A DNA stretch of 64,000 bases from Apus apus. Taxonomy: Eukaryota; Chordata; Aves; Apodiformes; Apodidae. The stretch spans positions 133,233,132 to 133,297,131 of the forward strand of contig NC_067282.1 in the NCBI RefSeq assembly GCF_020740795.1. Reading direction: 5' to 3'. Shown one piece after another: positions 48,870 through 63,171 of this stretch; position 1 is the first letter of the stretch; each line of letters begins with the position of its first letter. The position numbers and the translations under genes were made by a program. The notes under the pieces were generated by a model. It made no database searches. It was not told where the DNA came from and worked only from the letters and a program-made list of their open reading frames with translations.

Positions 48870-50641
48870 CCCTTTTTCTCTTTCTGAAAAAAAGTGACTT
48901 CTCAACCCAAGCAGTGAGGCTTGGTTGACATTTTGTGGAGGACGGATGAAAAAGGGCAGAGCTGAAACTCTTCCTTCTTTTGTAAACAAAAGCCAGGAGA
49001 AAAACAGTTGTTTTGAATTTAAATAAAATGTTTTCATTGCAAAAATTAGTAATTTCCTGAAAGACTTATGACTAAATGAAAAATGTTTCCTTCTTTCTGA
49101 AATTCTCTTGCATAAATATTTACCCTTTTCCAATCGGTGTCTCACACCCGAAGCCATGCTCTGTTGTTTGCTTTTCAGCAGGGACCAGGCATCTCTCCCT
49201 CCATCCCCTCCTGTGCTGAGCACATCCACTTTGGCCACAGATGCTGCTTGCATGGTCTGGCGCATTAGAGCCAAGTTAATCCTGAGGCAACTCACAATTT
49301 CTCCTCTGAAACACCACCTAAAAACATCTCTGTTGGGTCACCTGTCACAAAGGTAAAAGGGTGGCCTTATCCTCCCTTGCCAGTGTGTCTTTGTTGCCTG
49401 CACTTCCCAAACCAGAAGTGTTCGTGAAACCAGAAAGATGCACATCTGCAGTGTGTCCCACCAGGCCTGTGCAGATGTCTTGGGTACCTTGGTTTTCTCC
49501 TGTCCTCCTTCTGTGGAGACCAGCCATTGTGTTGAGGATTTCCAGGGAATGTGGCTTATCCAATCCCTTGTCCACTGCTGAGCATTGCTCCTCAAGCTCA
49601 GCTCCTGCAAAGACCATGGCAGGGGCTGTCTGACCATGGTGGAGCCTTGACCTTAGGCCAGCAAAACTGCAAAGCTGCAAAGCTGCTAGGTCTGAGCCAT
49701 CTAGAAAGAGCAATGTGAGGTACCCCCAACAATGAGCACAAATGAAGAATCAATGGATGTAGGAGCCTAAAGAAGCAGACCAATTTCCAAATGAAATTAC
49801 AGTTTTTTTGGTTGAATTCAGTGAAAACTGTGGATTAACCAGTGCTTTTGGAATTTGAGCCATATGTCCTATGTCTTGAGATGGACTTGGCTTAATTTTA
49901 CAATGCCTTTCTTTTTGACACAACAGACTTGTGTTTTGGTGTGAAAACATTTCTAATGAAACTCTTCTAATTGGAAAACACATGACTTGACAATCCTGGA
50001 CACATAAATCCTTGATAATTGGGTCTGAGACTGATTTTGTGCTGTCTGTTCATCTGTGTTGGGAGCAGATGGATGTCAGCAATGAATCCAGGTCTCTGCA
50101 AAGCACCATCAAAACAAATTGTGAAGTTTTTCACTCCAGGCTGGGAGCTGCCTGGATTGAAGAGGTTGTTGTGGGGCTTATGTTTTATTTTTGTAGCAGA
50201 ACCTCAATATTTCCTAGGTAGAATGTTTTATGTGGACACTGCTCAGATCTCTTTGCTGCACAGGTTTGATACAGCCCTAATTTCCATTGACATCAGCAGA
50301 CCAAAGGTATCTGCGTGCACGTCTACATGCATGAAGTTGTTAGCACTGGAATGGCAGGTCTCTCTGGCCTGTTTTCCTCCTGTTCTGTGTAAAATTTCAG
50401 CACTGGGTTGGACTGTGTGAATGGAATGCTGGATGAAGTCCTGGCCATGTGAAATTCAGCTGGCTGTTAATTATTCTTACTTGCTGATTCCACTGAGTTT
50501 TTAGGAGCAAACTGGGATGTGAGCCAGGGAGGAATGTGAAGAGGAAGAAACCTTCATCTGTGAGACAGTGTGTTCTAAAGAGCACTCACCAACACTAAGA
50601 ACATTTTGAAAAGAAGTAGGGAAAGAGGCAGCCTCTTTTGC

Positions 50642-50686
50642 TGATGTATTTGCTACTATCTTCTGATGTATTTGCACACTATCTTC
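50642..50686. repeat. Imperfect 22/23-bp tandem duplication
   Basis: TGATGTATTTGCTACTATCTTC is followed directly by a copy differing at the CTA/CACA position and by one base in length. Confidence 0.9.
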
Positions 50687-51187
50687 CCACAGGGTAACTC
50701 CCAGTTTGGGGAGAGAACCTCCCACACTTGCTGGAGGTTTGGAATACGTGTAGTTGGTGAGAGCTGGCGGGTTACCTGGGCTCTCATGGGACTGCAGTGG
50801 CACCTACATGTGGTTTTCTCCCTTGCCCCTTTTTGTTACACAATAGCCAGTTCCCGAGAGACTAACATACTCACTAACATGCTCTCTGGAGCCTTTCCAC
50901 AGAAGTGGCCCAGGCAGCACCCCAGGAAACAAATGTGGCTGCATCCTGCAGCTCTCTGAGCCAGGAGCAGCCCCTCCAGGAAGCTTCCGTTCCTCCCTTG
51001 CATTCTGCTTGTTTAGTCGGGCAAAAAAAGGACAGACCATGAGTTGCACTGATTGCAGTCAGTAAGGATCTTTGTCTCTGGGTGGGAATGCTAGGGTTTA
51101 CAGGAATTTAGTGAAGAAAAGCATAATGAGAGCTAATGGTTGGAAGTGGAAGTAAGATACAGTTAAACAGAAAGGAAGGGACAGATT

Positions 51188-51613
51188 TTAATGCAGGGAA
51201 TTATTAACCTTTGGTGCAGAGGAGGTGGAGTCCTCATTCTGCAGGTCTTTGAATAGAGGCTGGTTCATATCCTGCAAGCATGCATTAGCCAAGAGAAAGC
51301 TACTGACCTTGGCCTTGCCCTTGGGAAGGGAAGTCAGAGGCATGTGTTGAACACTCCCAGCTTTCATCTTTGTGATTGTCCAAACGGACTCTTTACTTGC
51401 CTTGGCTTTCGTGCCATCTCTGCTGCTTTTCCTCACTTTCTTCTGATGGCTCAATGCTTTCTGATCTTTAGGGAGCCCCCGGGAAACAATACCTGCCTTG
51501 TTCAAGCTGTCTTCGCTCCAGTTCCTTCCCTTTACCTTGTCAAACACCAGGAAGGGTTGACGTGAAGACTTTGTCCATTTAGCAGAGCTTGGCTTCAAGT
51601 CAACAACCCCAGG
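51188..51613 (-). CDS. Unrecognised coding-like ORF, possible terminal exon
   Basis: The minus strand has a 141-codon open frame that opens immediately after a TAG (51614-51616) that could be a splice acceptor, and closes with TAA at 51188-51190. The predicted peptide is rich in Lys and Ser, with basic clusters such as SHQKKVRKSSRDGTKAKASK, and looks disordered. There is no signal peptide, membrane segment or catalytic motif. It contains no simple repeat or CR1 sequence, and its codons look coding-like, with AAG, GAC and CTG frequent. The polypyrimidine tract before the acceptor is weak. A good internal donor (AAG|GTAAAG near 51535) could end the exon earlier. It lies on the ETV6 strand about 6.6 kb past the ETV6 stop. 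Synteny would predict BCL2L14 here, but I see no BH motif and do not recognise the protein. It could be a chance ORF. Confidence 0.35.
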   Translation of the reverse strand, partial: PGVVDLKPSSAKWTKSSRQPFLVFDKVKGRNWSEDSLNKAGIVSRGLPKDQKALSHQKKVRKSSRDGTKAKASKESVWTITKMKAGSVQHMPLTSLPKGKAKVSSFLLANACLQDMNQPLFKDLQNEDSTSSAPKVNNSLH

Positions 51614-54496
51614 CTAACAGTGTTTATCAGGCAGCAGGAGATCAATTCTAATTCCCGAACAGTTATTGTTCTTCCTGTTGCGGCTGTTCTCCAGCGCTTT
51701 GAGATGCTGAGAAACTTTGTGCACAGGTGTTTGCAGGAGGCAGAAAGATTGATGTGTCCCTGCAGGTTTTACAACTGATCATATCGGTCATAATGACCTC
51801 TATTGTCTTACGTGAGGGTGCTGTGTTTTCTTTCCCCCCCCCGCCCCAAATGTTATTTGTAGTTTATGGGAGCCAGCTTGGTGCAGTCACAGAAGGAGGC
51901 TCTGCCTGGTGTTAAATTGCTGTCTCAGCCTCGTTCCTGTGCTGGAATATATTGATGCACTGCTGAGGCTGGCAGGGATGCGTGCACTCACTTTTGTTGA
52001 CAAATGGACAACACTGAAGCAAACGTAGGTGCTGCCCCAATTCCCTATAGCAGTGGGGACATTATTTATTTTCCCCATTTGTATGTTTAGCCTGTCTTGG
52101 TCTGACAAGAACCAGAAGAAGAAGTGGGTGTCCTGCAGAGTGAACCGTTACACCCAACCTAAGCCTTGGCCTTCAGTGGGGCAATCTAACCAGGGGCACA
52201 GGGTGGCAGAGAGCTGGTCAATCAACAAACAGGCTGCCTGGTTTATGATGATCAGCCGTGGAAGACAGCTGTTAATCCCTGTGGGTGCTGTCCTTGTGAG
52301 GAGATGAAGGCTGCTACTGCAGGGATACAGCATTACTGCTAGAGGGGAGGAGGGAAAAGGCTGTTGGATTCACTGGTGACATCGCCACCACTGGACCGCA
52401 TGGCACACCAAGGTCCCTCCGTGTAGGGGACAGCTGCCCACTGAGCATCCACGTCCTGCTCCCCTTTTCCTAGGGCAGGAATACCTGCAGGAAGGGGTGG
52501 TGCACTGCAGGGACAAAGGTGGGGAGCTGGGCCTCTTTTTCCACCTGGGCTGCAAAATGACACAGAGTTTTTGAGTTGGCTGGGGAAGACAGGAACACCT
52601 AGAATGAAGAAACGGATATGATTTTATTCACCAGTGGGCACAGTCCTGTCTTACATTTTGTGCTGGAATTGCAGCTGCCCTGGCATTGATTCCTTGGCAC
52701 CTCATCTCCTCGCCTCTTTTGGAAGTAGGTGCTGGGAAGCTCATTCTCTGGCACTGCCCTACTCCCTTTTGGGCTCTTAGGCAGCTGTGCAGTGAGAGCA
52801 AAGCTTGAACTGAAATGTGTCCCTTTCCTTCCTCCCTCTCCACCCCCCTCCTCCTTGCTGGGCCTGGTGGGATGGCAGCCTGCATTCAGCCATTTCTTCT
52901 GAAACAGCTCATGAACTGGGGCACCTTTCTCCTATCAGGTGGGTAAACTTGGGCAGGATTTCCAGTTGCACCATGCTTTGCATGGGGTGTGAAGGGATGG
53001 TGCTTTCTGCAGCAGAACTAGGGTGAATCCAGTGTAGCCAGCAGATCCCTGGGTGCATGGGAATCCAGTATGGAGAGAGCTGTCACGTGGTAGATCCATC
53101 TGGTGCTGTGCTATGAGAATATTTACACCAACACACCCGTCCTTTCTTTCAGGTGATAAATTAATTAAGCTTGGTTTTTGCTTTATGCTGTGGTAGTGTA
53201 TCCTCTCTCTCCTCCTGCCCTCACATCTTTTGCAGGTGGCTTTTTCTGCCTTACTCAGAAGCTGCTTGGGCTTCAAGCTGAAGTCAGGATTGTCTGAATC
53301 ATACAAGTCTTTGAGGGGAAAAAAGCATGTGCTTGTTTGCTCGTGCTTCACAAGTGGAGTTTCATCTGGGAGGAGTGAAAACCTTTTTGCTAAGTATTAC
53401 TTTAAAATTAGTTTCTACATAATTAAAAAATGCTGCTGTCAGTACCTCACTGGCAGCCTCTCTCAGTCCCAGCGGTGCATGAACAGTCACTCAGGTCCTC
53501 TTTGACACCCTTGAAAAATCTCTCCTGGTCAGCACTGACCCCAGGCCTGTGGTAGCCCACAAATGTTTGCATCATCCGTGTTCCCTGTGCTGGTGGTGCC
53601 CTGGTCACATTGCTTTACAGCTGAATTAACTTTGAAGAGGAGAGGAAAATGGGAGAGCATGTGCTGCTGGGCCTCTTCTGTCCTTCAGCCTCCAATGGAT
53701 GCTTCTAACATCTCTCTGGGCTCAAAACTAATTCTTGAGCTAGGCCTCATCCTCATGCAGCAAAGGAATTACTCCAAGGGACAGCCTGAACTTTTCCAAA
53801 GAATGTCCCCCAGGGAAAATCCAGGCTCTGTTCATGCACGTTTGGGCATGGGAAGCCTGCAGGTTTCTTCACCTGATTGAAAACAGCTGCAATGTGCTGT
53901 AGATACTTGGGTACCATAGTTCTTAGAAAGGACAGACCCTGTAGTAATGATTTCACCAACAAAATTTGGCATTCCCACTTTTATATTAAATTTTTTTTTA
54001 TTGAGATGATGTAATTACAGGCATTTTAAAAATTATTTGCAACTCACTGGCCCTGAGAATAGGCTTTTTTGTTTGTTTTTGTTTTGTTACATTCATTTGA
54101 TTCAGTCCCTTAGCCCCACACCTTAAAAAACCAAACAGCCATCATCAATAAAAACAGACTAGAATTTTATTTTATTTTTTTAAAAAAAAAAAAGACCTCA
54201 AACTGGTGCAATCTGGATTTGCACATGGTTGCAGTTTGTCAAAGAGCTCTGGAGAATACATGCATGGAGTCTGACGTCTGGGGAGGGTGGCAGCAACTTA
54301 GTGTTCGCAGAATGGGGCCCAGTAGTGTCCTTGGGATGGAAAAGCAGTTAAAAGGTTTCAAACTTAAGAAAACGTTCTGCTGTGGAATGGCAACATGTCC
54401 TACCTGACTGGCCTGTGGCTTGTTTAGACTTGTAGGAAGCTGATGGCAATGAAGGTCCCAACATAACTGCACAGTGCGAAGATCTGCTGTTGGGTG
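51614..54496. other. Gene-free or possible far ETV6 3' UTR segment
   Basis: Unique sequence with minus-strand AATAAA hexamers at 52623-52628 and 53997-54002, either of which could be a distal ETV6 poly(A) site. A C/G homopolymer patch lies at 51834-51846. Confidence 0.35.
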
Positions 54497-54622
54497 TTGA
54501 GGTTGACAGGGACCTCTGGAGGTCACCTGGCCCAACCTCCCCCTACTTAAGCAGGCCCACCTAGGGCCAGTTGCCCAGGACTGTGTCCAGGTGACTTCTG
54601 TGTATCTCCAAGGATGACACCC
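54497..54622 (-). mobile_element. Short CR1 LINE fragment
   Basis: About 125 bp match a third CR1 3' type (GGTCACCTGGCCCAACCTCC, then GCCCAGGACTGTGTCCAGG and ATCTCCAAGGATGACACC). The terminal octamer repeat is not evident. This copy is diverged and truncated at both ends, and lies 95 bp left of the poly-G tract. Confidence 0.75.
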
Positions 54623-54716
54623 TTTCTCCCTTTTCACGCTTTGGTGGCAAAGACAGAATGTTTGGCTGCTTTGCTGCTGGCAAGTTCTACACTGGGAAAT
54701 CATAAACCTGGGAGAA

Positions 54717-54762
54717 GGGGGGGGGGGGGGGGGGTGGGGGGGGGGGGGGGGGGGGGGGGGGG
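54717..54762 (+). repeat. Poly(G) tract, G18-T-G27
   Basis: There are 45 guanines in 46 bases, interrupted by a single T at 54735. Such a run can form intramolecular G-quadruplexes and is extremely prone to slippage and to sequencing or assembly error. Its true length is uncertain. On the ETV6 transcript sense it would be poly(C), if the 3' UTR extends this far. Confidence 0.95.
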
Positions 54763-57700
54763 TGTGTCAGGGTTGATGGAAAGACAATGCTACCTTTGCT
54801 GCCCACATGGGCAACCAAGTGCTCCCTTGGCTCAGGCCGTTAATGCTCTGTTTCCACTCCATGCATCTACCAGTTGTATGTGAGGTAGAAGGGATGCTGT
54901 CTACTGCAGCTGCCCTGCCCTGGCTTTATTTTATATATTTTTTTTCTTAGTCATAGCTGGTAAACTTGCTTCCAGGATGCCAGGAGCAGTTCAAATCTTG
55001 CAGCTCCCACAACAGATCCCAAGCCCCTGCAGTTCTGGCAGCCAGTGTCACCTGTGCCACTGCCTGCAGCACCAGGCAGGCCAGGCAGAAGGGAAGGGAC
55101 AGCACCAGCCAGGAAGGGCCGCTGGGGGATCGTCCTGCTCCATGTGCAAAGGCTGTTTTCACCCCAGTTAGTGTCAGCCTTGAGAGAACGTCTCTGTGGT
55201 AGTGGTGGAGAAATTGTCTGAAGATGTCTTTTACATGTGAACTGGAAGAGTTTCCAACAACCACCAGATTATTTTTTTCCCTTTGATTTAGATTCTGCAG
55301 GTGCAAGTGACTGCATTTTTGGTAAAGGTGAACATTTCCTCTACAAAATTTCCCCTAGGAAATCTCCCTATGGGACAAGACAGGTGATTTCAGGATTCTT
55401 TGCTTTTTCTTGTCTTATCCAGTGCTGAGCTTTGTTTTCTAGCATATGCAGTGAGCATATGGGTTAATACTGGTGGATTGTCTCTCGTTCTCTGCTTTTT
55501 TTTCAGTGTGCATCTTGGCCATGACAAAAACCGGTGGCTCATCAGAGCACTTTTATCTAGAAGGTCCCTATCATCTTTTTTTTCCCCTCACCATCTTACA
55601 ACAGTAGGTGCAGCAGGCAGCAGAAAATAATGCAGTTACACAGTTGTCACAGCTAGAGAAGTAAAGGTTATGAATTGTTCTCTGCACAACCTTGATTTCT
55701 TTCTACCACCAAACACCCTAAGAAACATGAGAAACCAGGAAAAGCGTTTCTGTACATTGATGCTTCTGATCACACTTTGTCGTCACCACACCTGCTCAAC
55801 CCAGCTCCTGAGACATGGCCTCAGCTTGGGTGTCCTTGAGCAAGGTGACAGAGTAATTGCTTGGCCCCTTGGTTTTGAGGGACCTTTGGTTTCAGGTCTG
55901 TGACCACTGAAGTCAGCATCTCCCCATCTCACACCTCCTGAGCTCCAAGGACTTCTGAGTCACAGCAGAGGCAGGGGACAGATTGTCTGCTCATCTTTCT
56001 CATACACACTACTATGTCTTTTCTTTTGGGACAGAAAAAGTCAAGTGTGTGATGTGCTGGGACTTGTAACATATTGACTAATTTAATAAAAAAAGGTGCC
56101 TTGAAAAGCCTAGGGAGATAGGTATGCCCTGTTGTTTCTCATCAGACACTGGCTCTGAAAAATCTTTCCTCTTTGTAAGATGCCCATCTCCACCCTTAAC
56201 ACAGCTGTTTCTTCTACAACCTGGGACTCAAGATTTCGTCTTTTGTGAGACTGGACTATCTCTGAATAAACACAGGGGACACTTAATTGCTGAGTGCTTT
56301 TTCCTGGATAGATCAACCCTCTTGTTAAACATGTGGCAAGATCATATGTGTTGTTATAATAGCTGATAAAATCTCTCTCATGGGAATGTACCTTGTGTTT
56401 TGGTTGAAACGGATTAGATTAGCTAATTTATTTTTTTTTTCCATTTCTAGTATGCATGTTCCTATAAAAGCAGCTTTCTGTTTTAATGACCTGGTGTGGA
56501 CGTGCTTTCTTCCAGATACCATGTGATTCCTGCGCAGTTTCTCTCCACACCTTCTGCCTTTGCAAGCAACCTTTCTGCTGCTAGATCTTCCTTCCATTAG
56601 AAGAACGACTGATGATGGATTGCTGGACACCTGGACACCACAGACTTTCCCATCATGGTGGCCCCAGCAATGTGAAATGAAAAAGGCCAGTAGTTCCTCT
56701 TGTATTGGGTGTAGAGTATTGCTGAGCTTCCTGCAACCAAAGTAGGCATGGCTCTTCACCTCATGGAAAGCACTCTCAGTGCAGCAAGACAAATCAGGGG
56801 GGTAAGAAATGGGACACCTTGCAGTTAGAGCAAAACCAAAATTCAAGAAAGCAGCATGGCTGTAGGGTTCCTTTTGCTCTGGTCTTTTAAATCATGTCAA
56901 AAATGGGCAAGCTGAGACGAGCTCCCTTGATGGCAGAGCTGTGGGGTGGGGGCGGGTAGTTGGAGGCATACAAAAATCATCAAAACAAAGCCAAAATCAA
57001 TTACAAGAGATAAGAATAGCTATTTGGTCTCTAGGTCTCCATCATCAGTTTTCAGACGGATGAATCATCTACGTCTCCAGCAACACAAAATGATTCTGGA
57101 GAGGTTTCTGAGTAATACAAACCATGTGATGGGTCCCTTTGCTTTCTCCCTACGATCTAAGGAACAGTCCTTCACCTTTCACCACAAAACTGCTCGAAGG
57201 TGCAAGAAACAGACTCCCTTTTGCAATTACAGATGCTTCAGCCTCTGCTTTTGCATAGAAAGCTTTGAGCTGAAATTCTGCATTGTGGAAATATTGCGGT
57301 GGTTACATATATACACACATATATATATGAAGAGTTTATATATATACACACATATATATGTATTTGTCCCCACTCTCCCTCCCCCCCCTCCATTCTATCA
57401 CTTCTTTGCTAGAGGGAGGGAAAATGTCAACATCAGTCTATTGCAGAGGTTTGTCACATTTATTTTTCTCCTCCTCGGAGCACTTAGGTGATTGGTTTTG
57501 GTCCATATTCCAGCAGTTAATGGCCACTCACACGACTCGTCATGAGCCCATGCTATGTTGGGATGATATCCCAGCCTACACGTGAAGGGTGACTCCTCTT
57601 CGTTGGACAGGTATGTGTGGTAAATTCTTTTGGTAGCTTCAACACATTTCCCAGTGGCAGCAAATGTAAATGGATCCGAGCAAACTGGAACCCGTGAGCA

Positions 57701-57845
57701 AATCCCTTCTGTGATGCTATTGTTTTATGCGGTGTTATGTCATGAGATTGGAACAGAAAATGAGTGCTCTATTTCCATAGGAAAGCCTTCCAAAAAAAAC
57801 AACAAAAAAAGCATAATCTGACGTCTTGTCCTATGTGATATAAGG
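54763..57845 (-). other. Possible extended ETV6 3' UTR or intergenic DNA
   Basis: This lies beyond the first ETV6 poly(A) signal on the transcribed strand, within the several-kilobase UTR length known for mammalian ETV6. Further AATAAA hexamers occur at 56427-56432 and 54925-54930. Frames of 173 codons (56325-56846 minus) and 181 codons (56946-57491 plus) are unsupported. Confidence 0.35.
57305..57360. repeat. Duplicated TA/CA microsatellite block
   Basis: Two copies of a TATATACACACATATATAT module are separated by GAAGAG. Both contain self-complementary TA runs. This lies downstream of the proximal ETV6 poly(A) signal. Confidence 0.85.
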
Positions 57846-57861
57846 AAAGTCAAACTGCATG

Positions 57862-57867
57862 TTTATT
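57862..57867 (-). terminator. Candidate proximal polyadenylation signal of ETV6
   Basis: The plus strand reads TTTATT, so the minus strand carries AATAAA, 336 bases past the ETV6 stop codon. Downstream on the same strand (lower coordinates, about 57785-57810) is a T/G-rich stretch of the kind recognised by cleavage stimulation factor, at a slightly long spacing. Use of this site is inferred. Confidence 0.4.
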
Positions 57868-57908
57868 AGGGGAAAAAAAAAAAACAACAAAAAAACACAA
57901 CAAACCCA

Positions 57909-57922
57909 CCCCCCCCCCCCCC
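57909..57922. repeat. Poly(C) run (G14 in ETV6 transcript sense)
   Basis: Fourteen cytosines on the plus strand, flanked by A-rich sequence with CAAAC words. It lies inside the minimal ETV6 3' UTR, about 40 bases before its first AATAAA. Confidence 0.9.
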
Positions 57923-58202
57923 AAACTGAAACAAACCAAAAAGAAAAAAAGAACTCAAGGGAGACTTTGTAGGAACAGTGAAGTAGTGCATAAGTCCAGG
58001 CTTTCTCCCCTTAACTTTTCTGCCAGCACCACTTCTGCCTGTTAGTTTGTTTTGTTAAGGTGCTTCAGGTCCTGTGTGGTCTTCAAGCTAAGCGGCGACC
58101 CCAAGTACTGCTGCTGTGTTGTTATTTCCACTCCCAAACCATGCCAGCCATTTGGGTAGACGTTTATCCCATGGAGCCACAGAGGAGGTGCACCAGTCCC
58201 CT

Positions 58203-58308
58203 TCAGCACTCATCTTCTTGGTATATTTGTTCATCCAGTTCCTGGGATTCAAGGTGCTCGAGGCGGTCTGTTCGGCCACTCATAATCTCATCTGGGGTCT
58301 TCATGAAC
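58203..58308 (-). CDS. ETV6: ETV6 terminal coding exon (C-terminal inhibitory tail) with stop codon
   Basis: On the minus strand a strong acceptor (TTTCTCTGTTTTGCAG) is followed by G, which completes the split arginine codon AG|G. The exon then encodes 34 residues, beginning [19 protein letters not shown] and ending [11 protein letters not shown], followed by TGA at 58203-58205. The length and the QEDEC terminus match the 452-residue human ETV6, here residues 419-452. From established work on the family, this acidic, helix-forming tail is the C-terminal inhibitory domain that folds back on the ETS domain and dampens DNA binding. It is separated from the ETS exon by a 3.3 kb intron with GT-AG ends. 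There is no sign of a pseudogene: the frame, splice phase and splice sites are intact. Confidence 0.96.
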
Positions 58309-61761
<3,453 letters not shown>

Positions 61762-62293
61762 TCAAAAAAAGAAGGCAAAACACGGTGAGGCGATGCATTA
61801 AAACCTTCCTAAGCCCCCAGAGGAGCTGCAGAACGATCACAGCTAGCTGAAGTAACTAAGTCAGTTCAGGAAACGAGGTGTTCCATTCTTCTGCTGTTTG
61901 CAGGCCCATCCTGCCCCTCCAGCCCTCATCACCAAATTTTTACGCATCTCTTTTCATTCAGGGCAATTTGAGCAATTGAGTCTAACAAAAATTCCAAGTG
62001 AGGCTTTTCTAATGTTTCTTGGATCATAAATAACAAAAGGCTTCATCAAACACAAGAAGAGACATTAGATGGAGGGAGATGTTTGTGCTAAGTGGGATGT
62101 GACAGGCTTGTTCTTAATGAAACCACTTTTTGTAAAAGCATAAGAACAAGGGCTAACAGACTGAATCTGTCAGCACTCCCTGCTAAGAGCGCTGTTCTTC
62201 TGGGATTCCCCTCCATTAACTAGTTAATGCTACAGAGTGCTGTAGAGATTGAGAGCCTGTTTCTCCTCGTTATACAGGTGTAAATCAAGAAGC

Positions 62294-62307
62294 CCATTAG
62301 GTGGCAC
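62294..62307 (+). promoter_or_regulatory. CTCF-like core motif in ETV6 intron (13 of 14)
   Basis: CCATTAGGTGGCAC fits CCASYAGRKGGCRS at all but the fourth position. It lies in the ETV6 intron, about 540 bases upstream (in transcript sense) of the exon that encodes the recognition helix. Confidence 0.35.
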
Positions 62308-62458
62308 ATCTGCTTCTACGACAGAGCCTCCTCTTCATTTTGCTGACCCTGAAGGCCATAGCCAGAGCACTGCAGGGTGACTGAGTTCCACAAGGCAGAA
62401 GTGACAGGCACTGTATTTGGCAGCCCCCACAGTATTGACTTGGGATAGCAGGATCAGT

Positions 62459-62718
62459 CCCTTAGGCTACATCTACATTAAGAGTATTTTTCTGATACAA
62501 GGAGCACTAGTTACTATGCTGGCAAAGAAACTCCCAGCAGAGGCACCTATCCTGGCAAAGCTGTGGTTGCAGGAGTACAAAGTGGCCTCCTTGCCACGGG
62601 CAAAACATGCCAAACTAGTAGAAGCATGCTTTTCCTCTGTGAGCATCCATGTTAGGAGTTTGGCTTGGCACAGCTCTCTCAGACCAAGATCAGGCATAAG
62701 TCTGTAGTGTTGACCTGG
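62459..62718 (-). mobile_element. Non-autonomous hAT-like MITE in ETV6 intron
   Basis: Read on the minus strand, the 260-bp element starts CCAGGTCAACACTACAGACT and ends TTAATGTAGATGTAGCCTAA. The two ends resemble the (C)AGG-CTACACTACAGACTTA / TAAGTGTAGACATAGCCT ends of palindromic MITEs known from turtles, crocodilians and some birds. Internal segments such as GAGAGCTGTGCC also fit. No transposase is encoded. Confidence 0.4.
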
Positions 62719-63171
62719 CTTTATTAAATGAGACTGATCCACCTGTCTAAAATGCTCCCTAAGAGCAGACCTCCTCTGCTTGCCCTGACCACAACAGCCC
62801 CGCTAAGGGAGGCGACATAAAGAACTCCTGTGGCAATTAAACAGCAACAATGACAATGTTTTCCTTGCAAAATCTAGACCCCACTCACTGGGAAGGCCCC
62901 CTGAAAGGCCATGTGGGCTTCTTCCATTTCTTACATGGTAAAAGGCCATTGCGTTTCCCAAGTGGCAGTGGTCTGAGGTAGCTACAGTTCTGGACACACA
63001 ACGTGAGACCTGATGGCAAGGCCCAATTATTAGCATGGAAGTTGGGGAAGGGCACAACTCTCCATTCCCAGTGTTGCAGCCCAAGACCTCTAAGATAGAT
63101 GTTCTTGTAAGCCACAAGTCACATGAGAAAATCCTGACCTTATCAAGATTATAAGCTATGTACACTCATAT

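Larger units (their letters stand above)
47271..51187. other. Gene-free segment
   Basis: It contains the T-rich tract at 48.1 kb, a poly(T) run and a short CAG run. The 192-codon minus frame at 48717-49295 crosses the poly(T) run as poly-Lys and resembles no known protein. Confidence 0.45.
57846..58202 (-). other. ETV6: ETV6 3' UTR, minimal extent
   Basis: This is the sequence after the TGA on the transcribed (minus) strand, continuous with the last coding exon. It starts with about 190 bases of mixed composition. It then enters a G14 homopolymer (C14 on the plus strand, 57909-57922) and T-rich runs, followed by a canonical AATAAA at 57862-57867. The left boundary shown is inferred as the cleavage position for that first signal. 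The human ETV6 3' UTR is several kilobases long, so the real UTR may extend to other AATAAA hexamers on this strand, for example 56427-56432, 54925-54930 or 53997-54002. Confidence 0.6.

Noticed and set aside
48717..49295. 192-codon minus-strand ORF
   Set aside because: It crosses a poly(T) run as poly-Lys and a CAG run as poly-Ser/Cys; there is no motif.
56325..57491. 173-codon minus and 181-codon plus ORFs
   Set aside because: They lie in the likely ETV6 downstream or UTR region; the plus frame reads through the TA/CA microsatellite.
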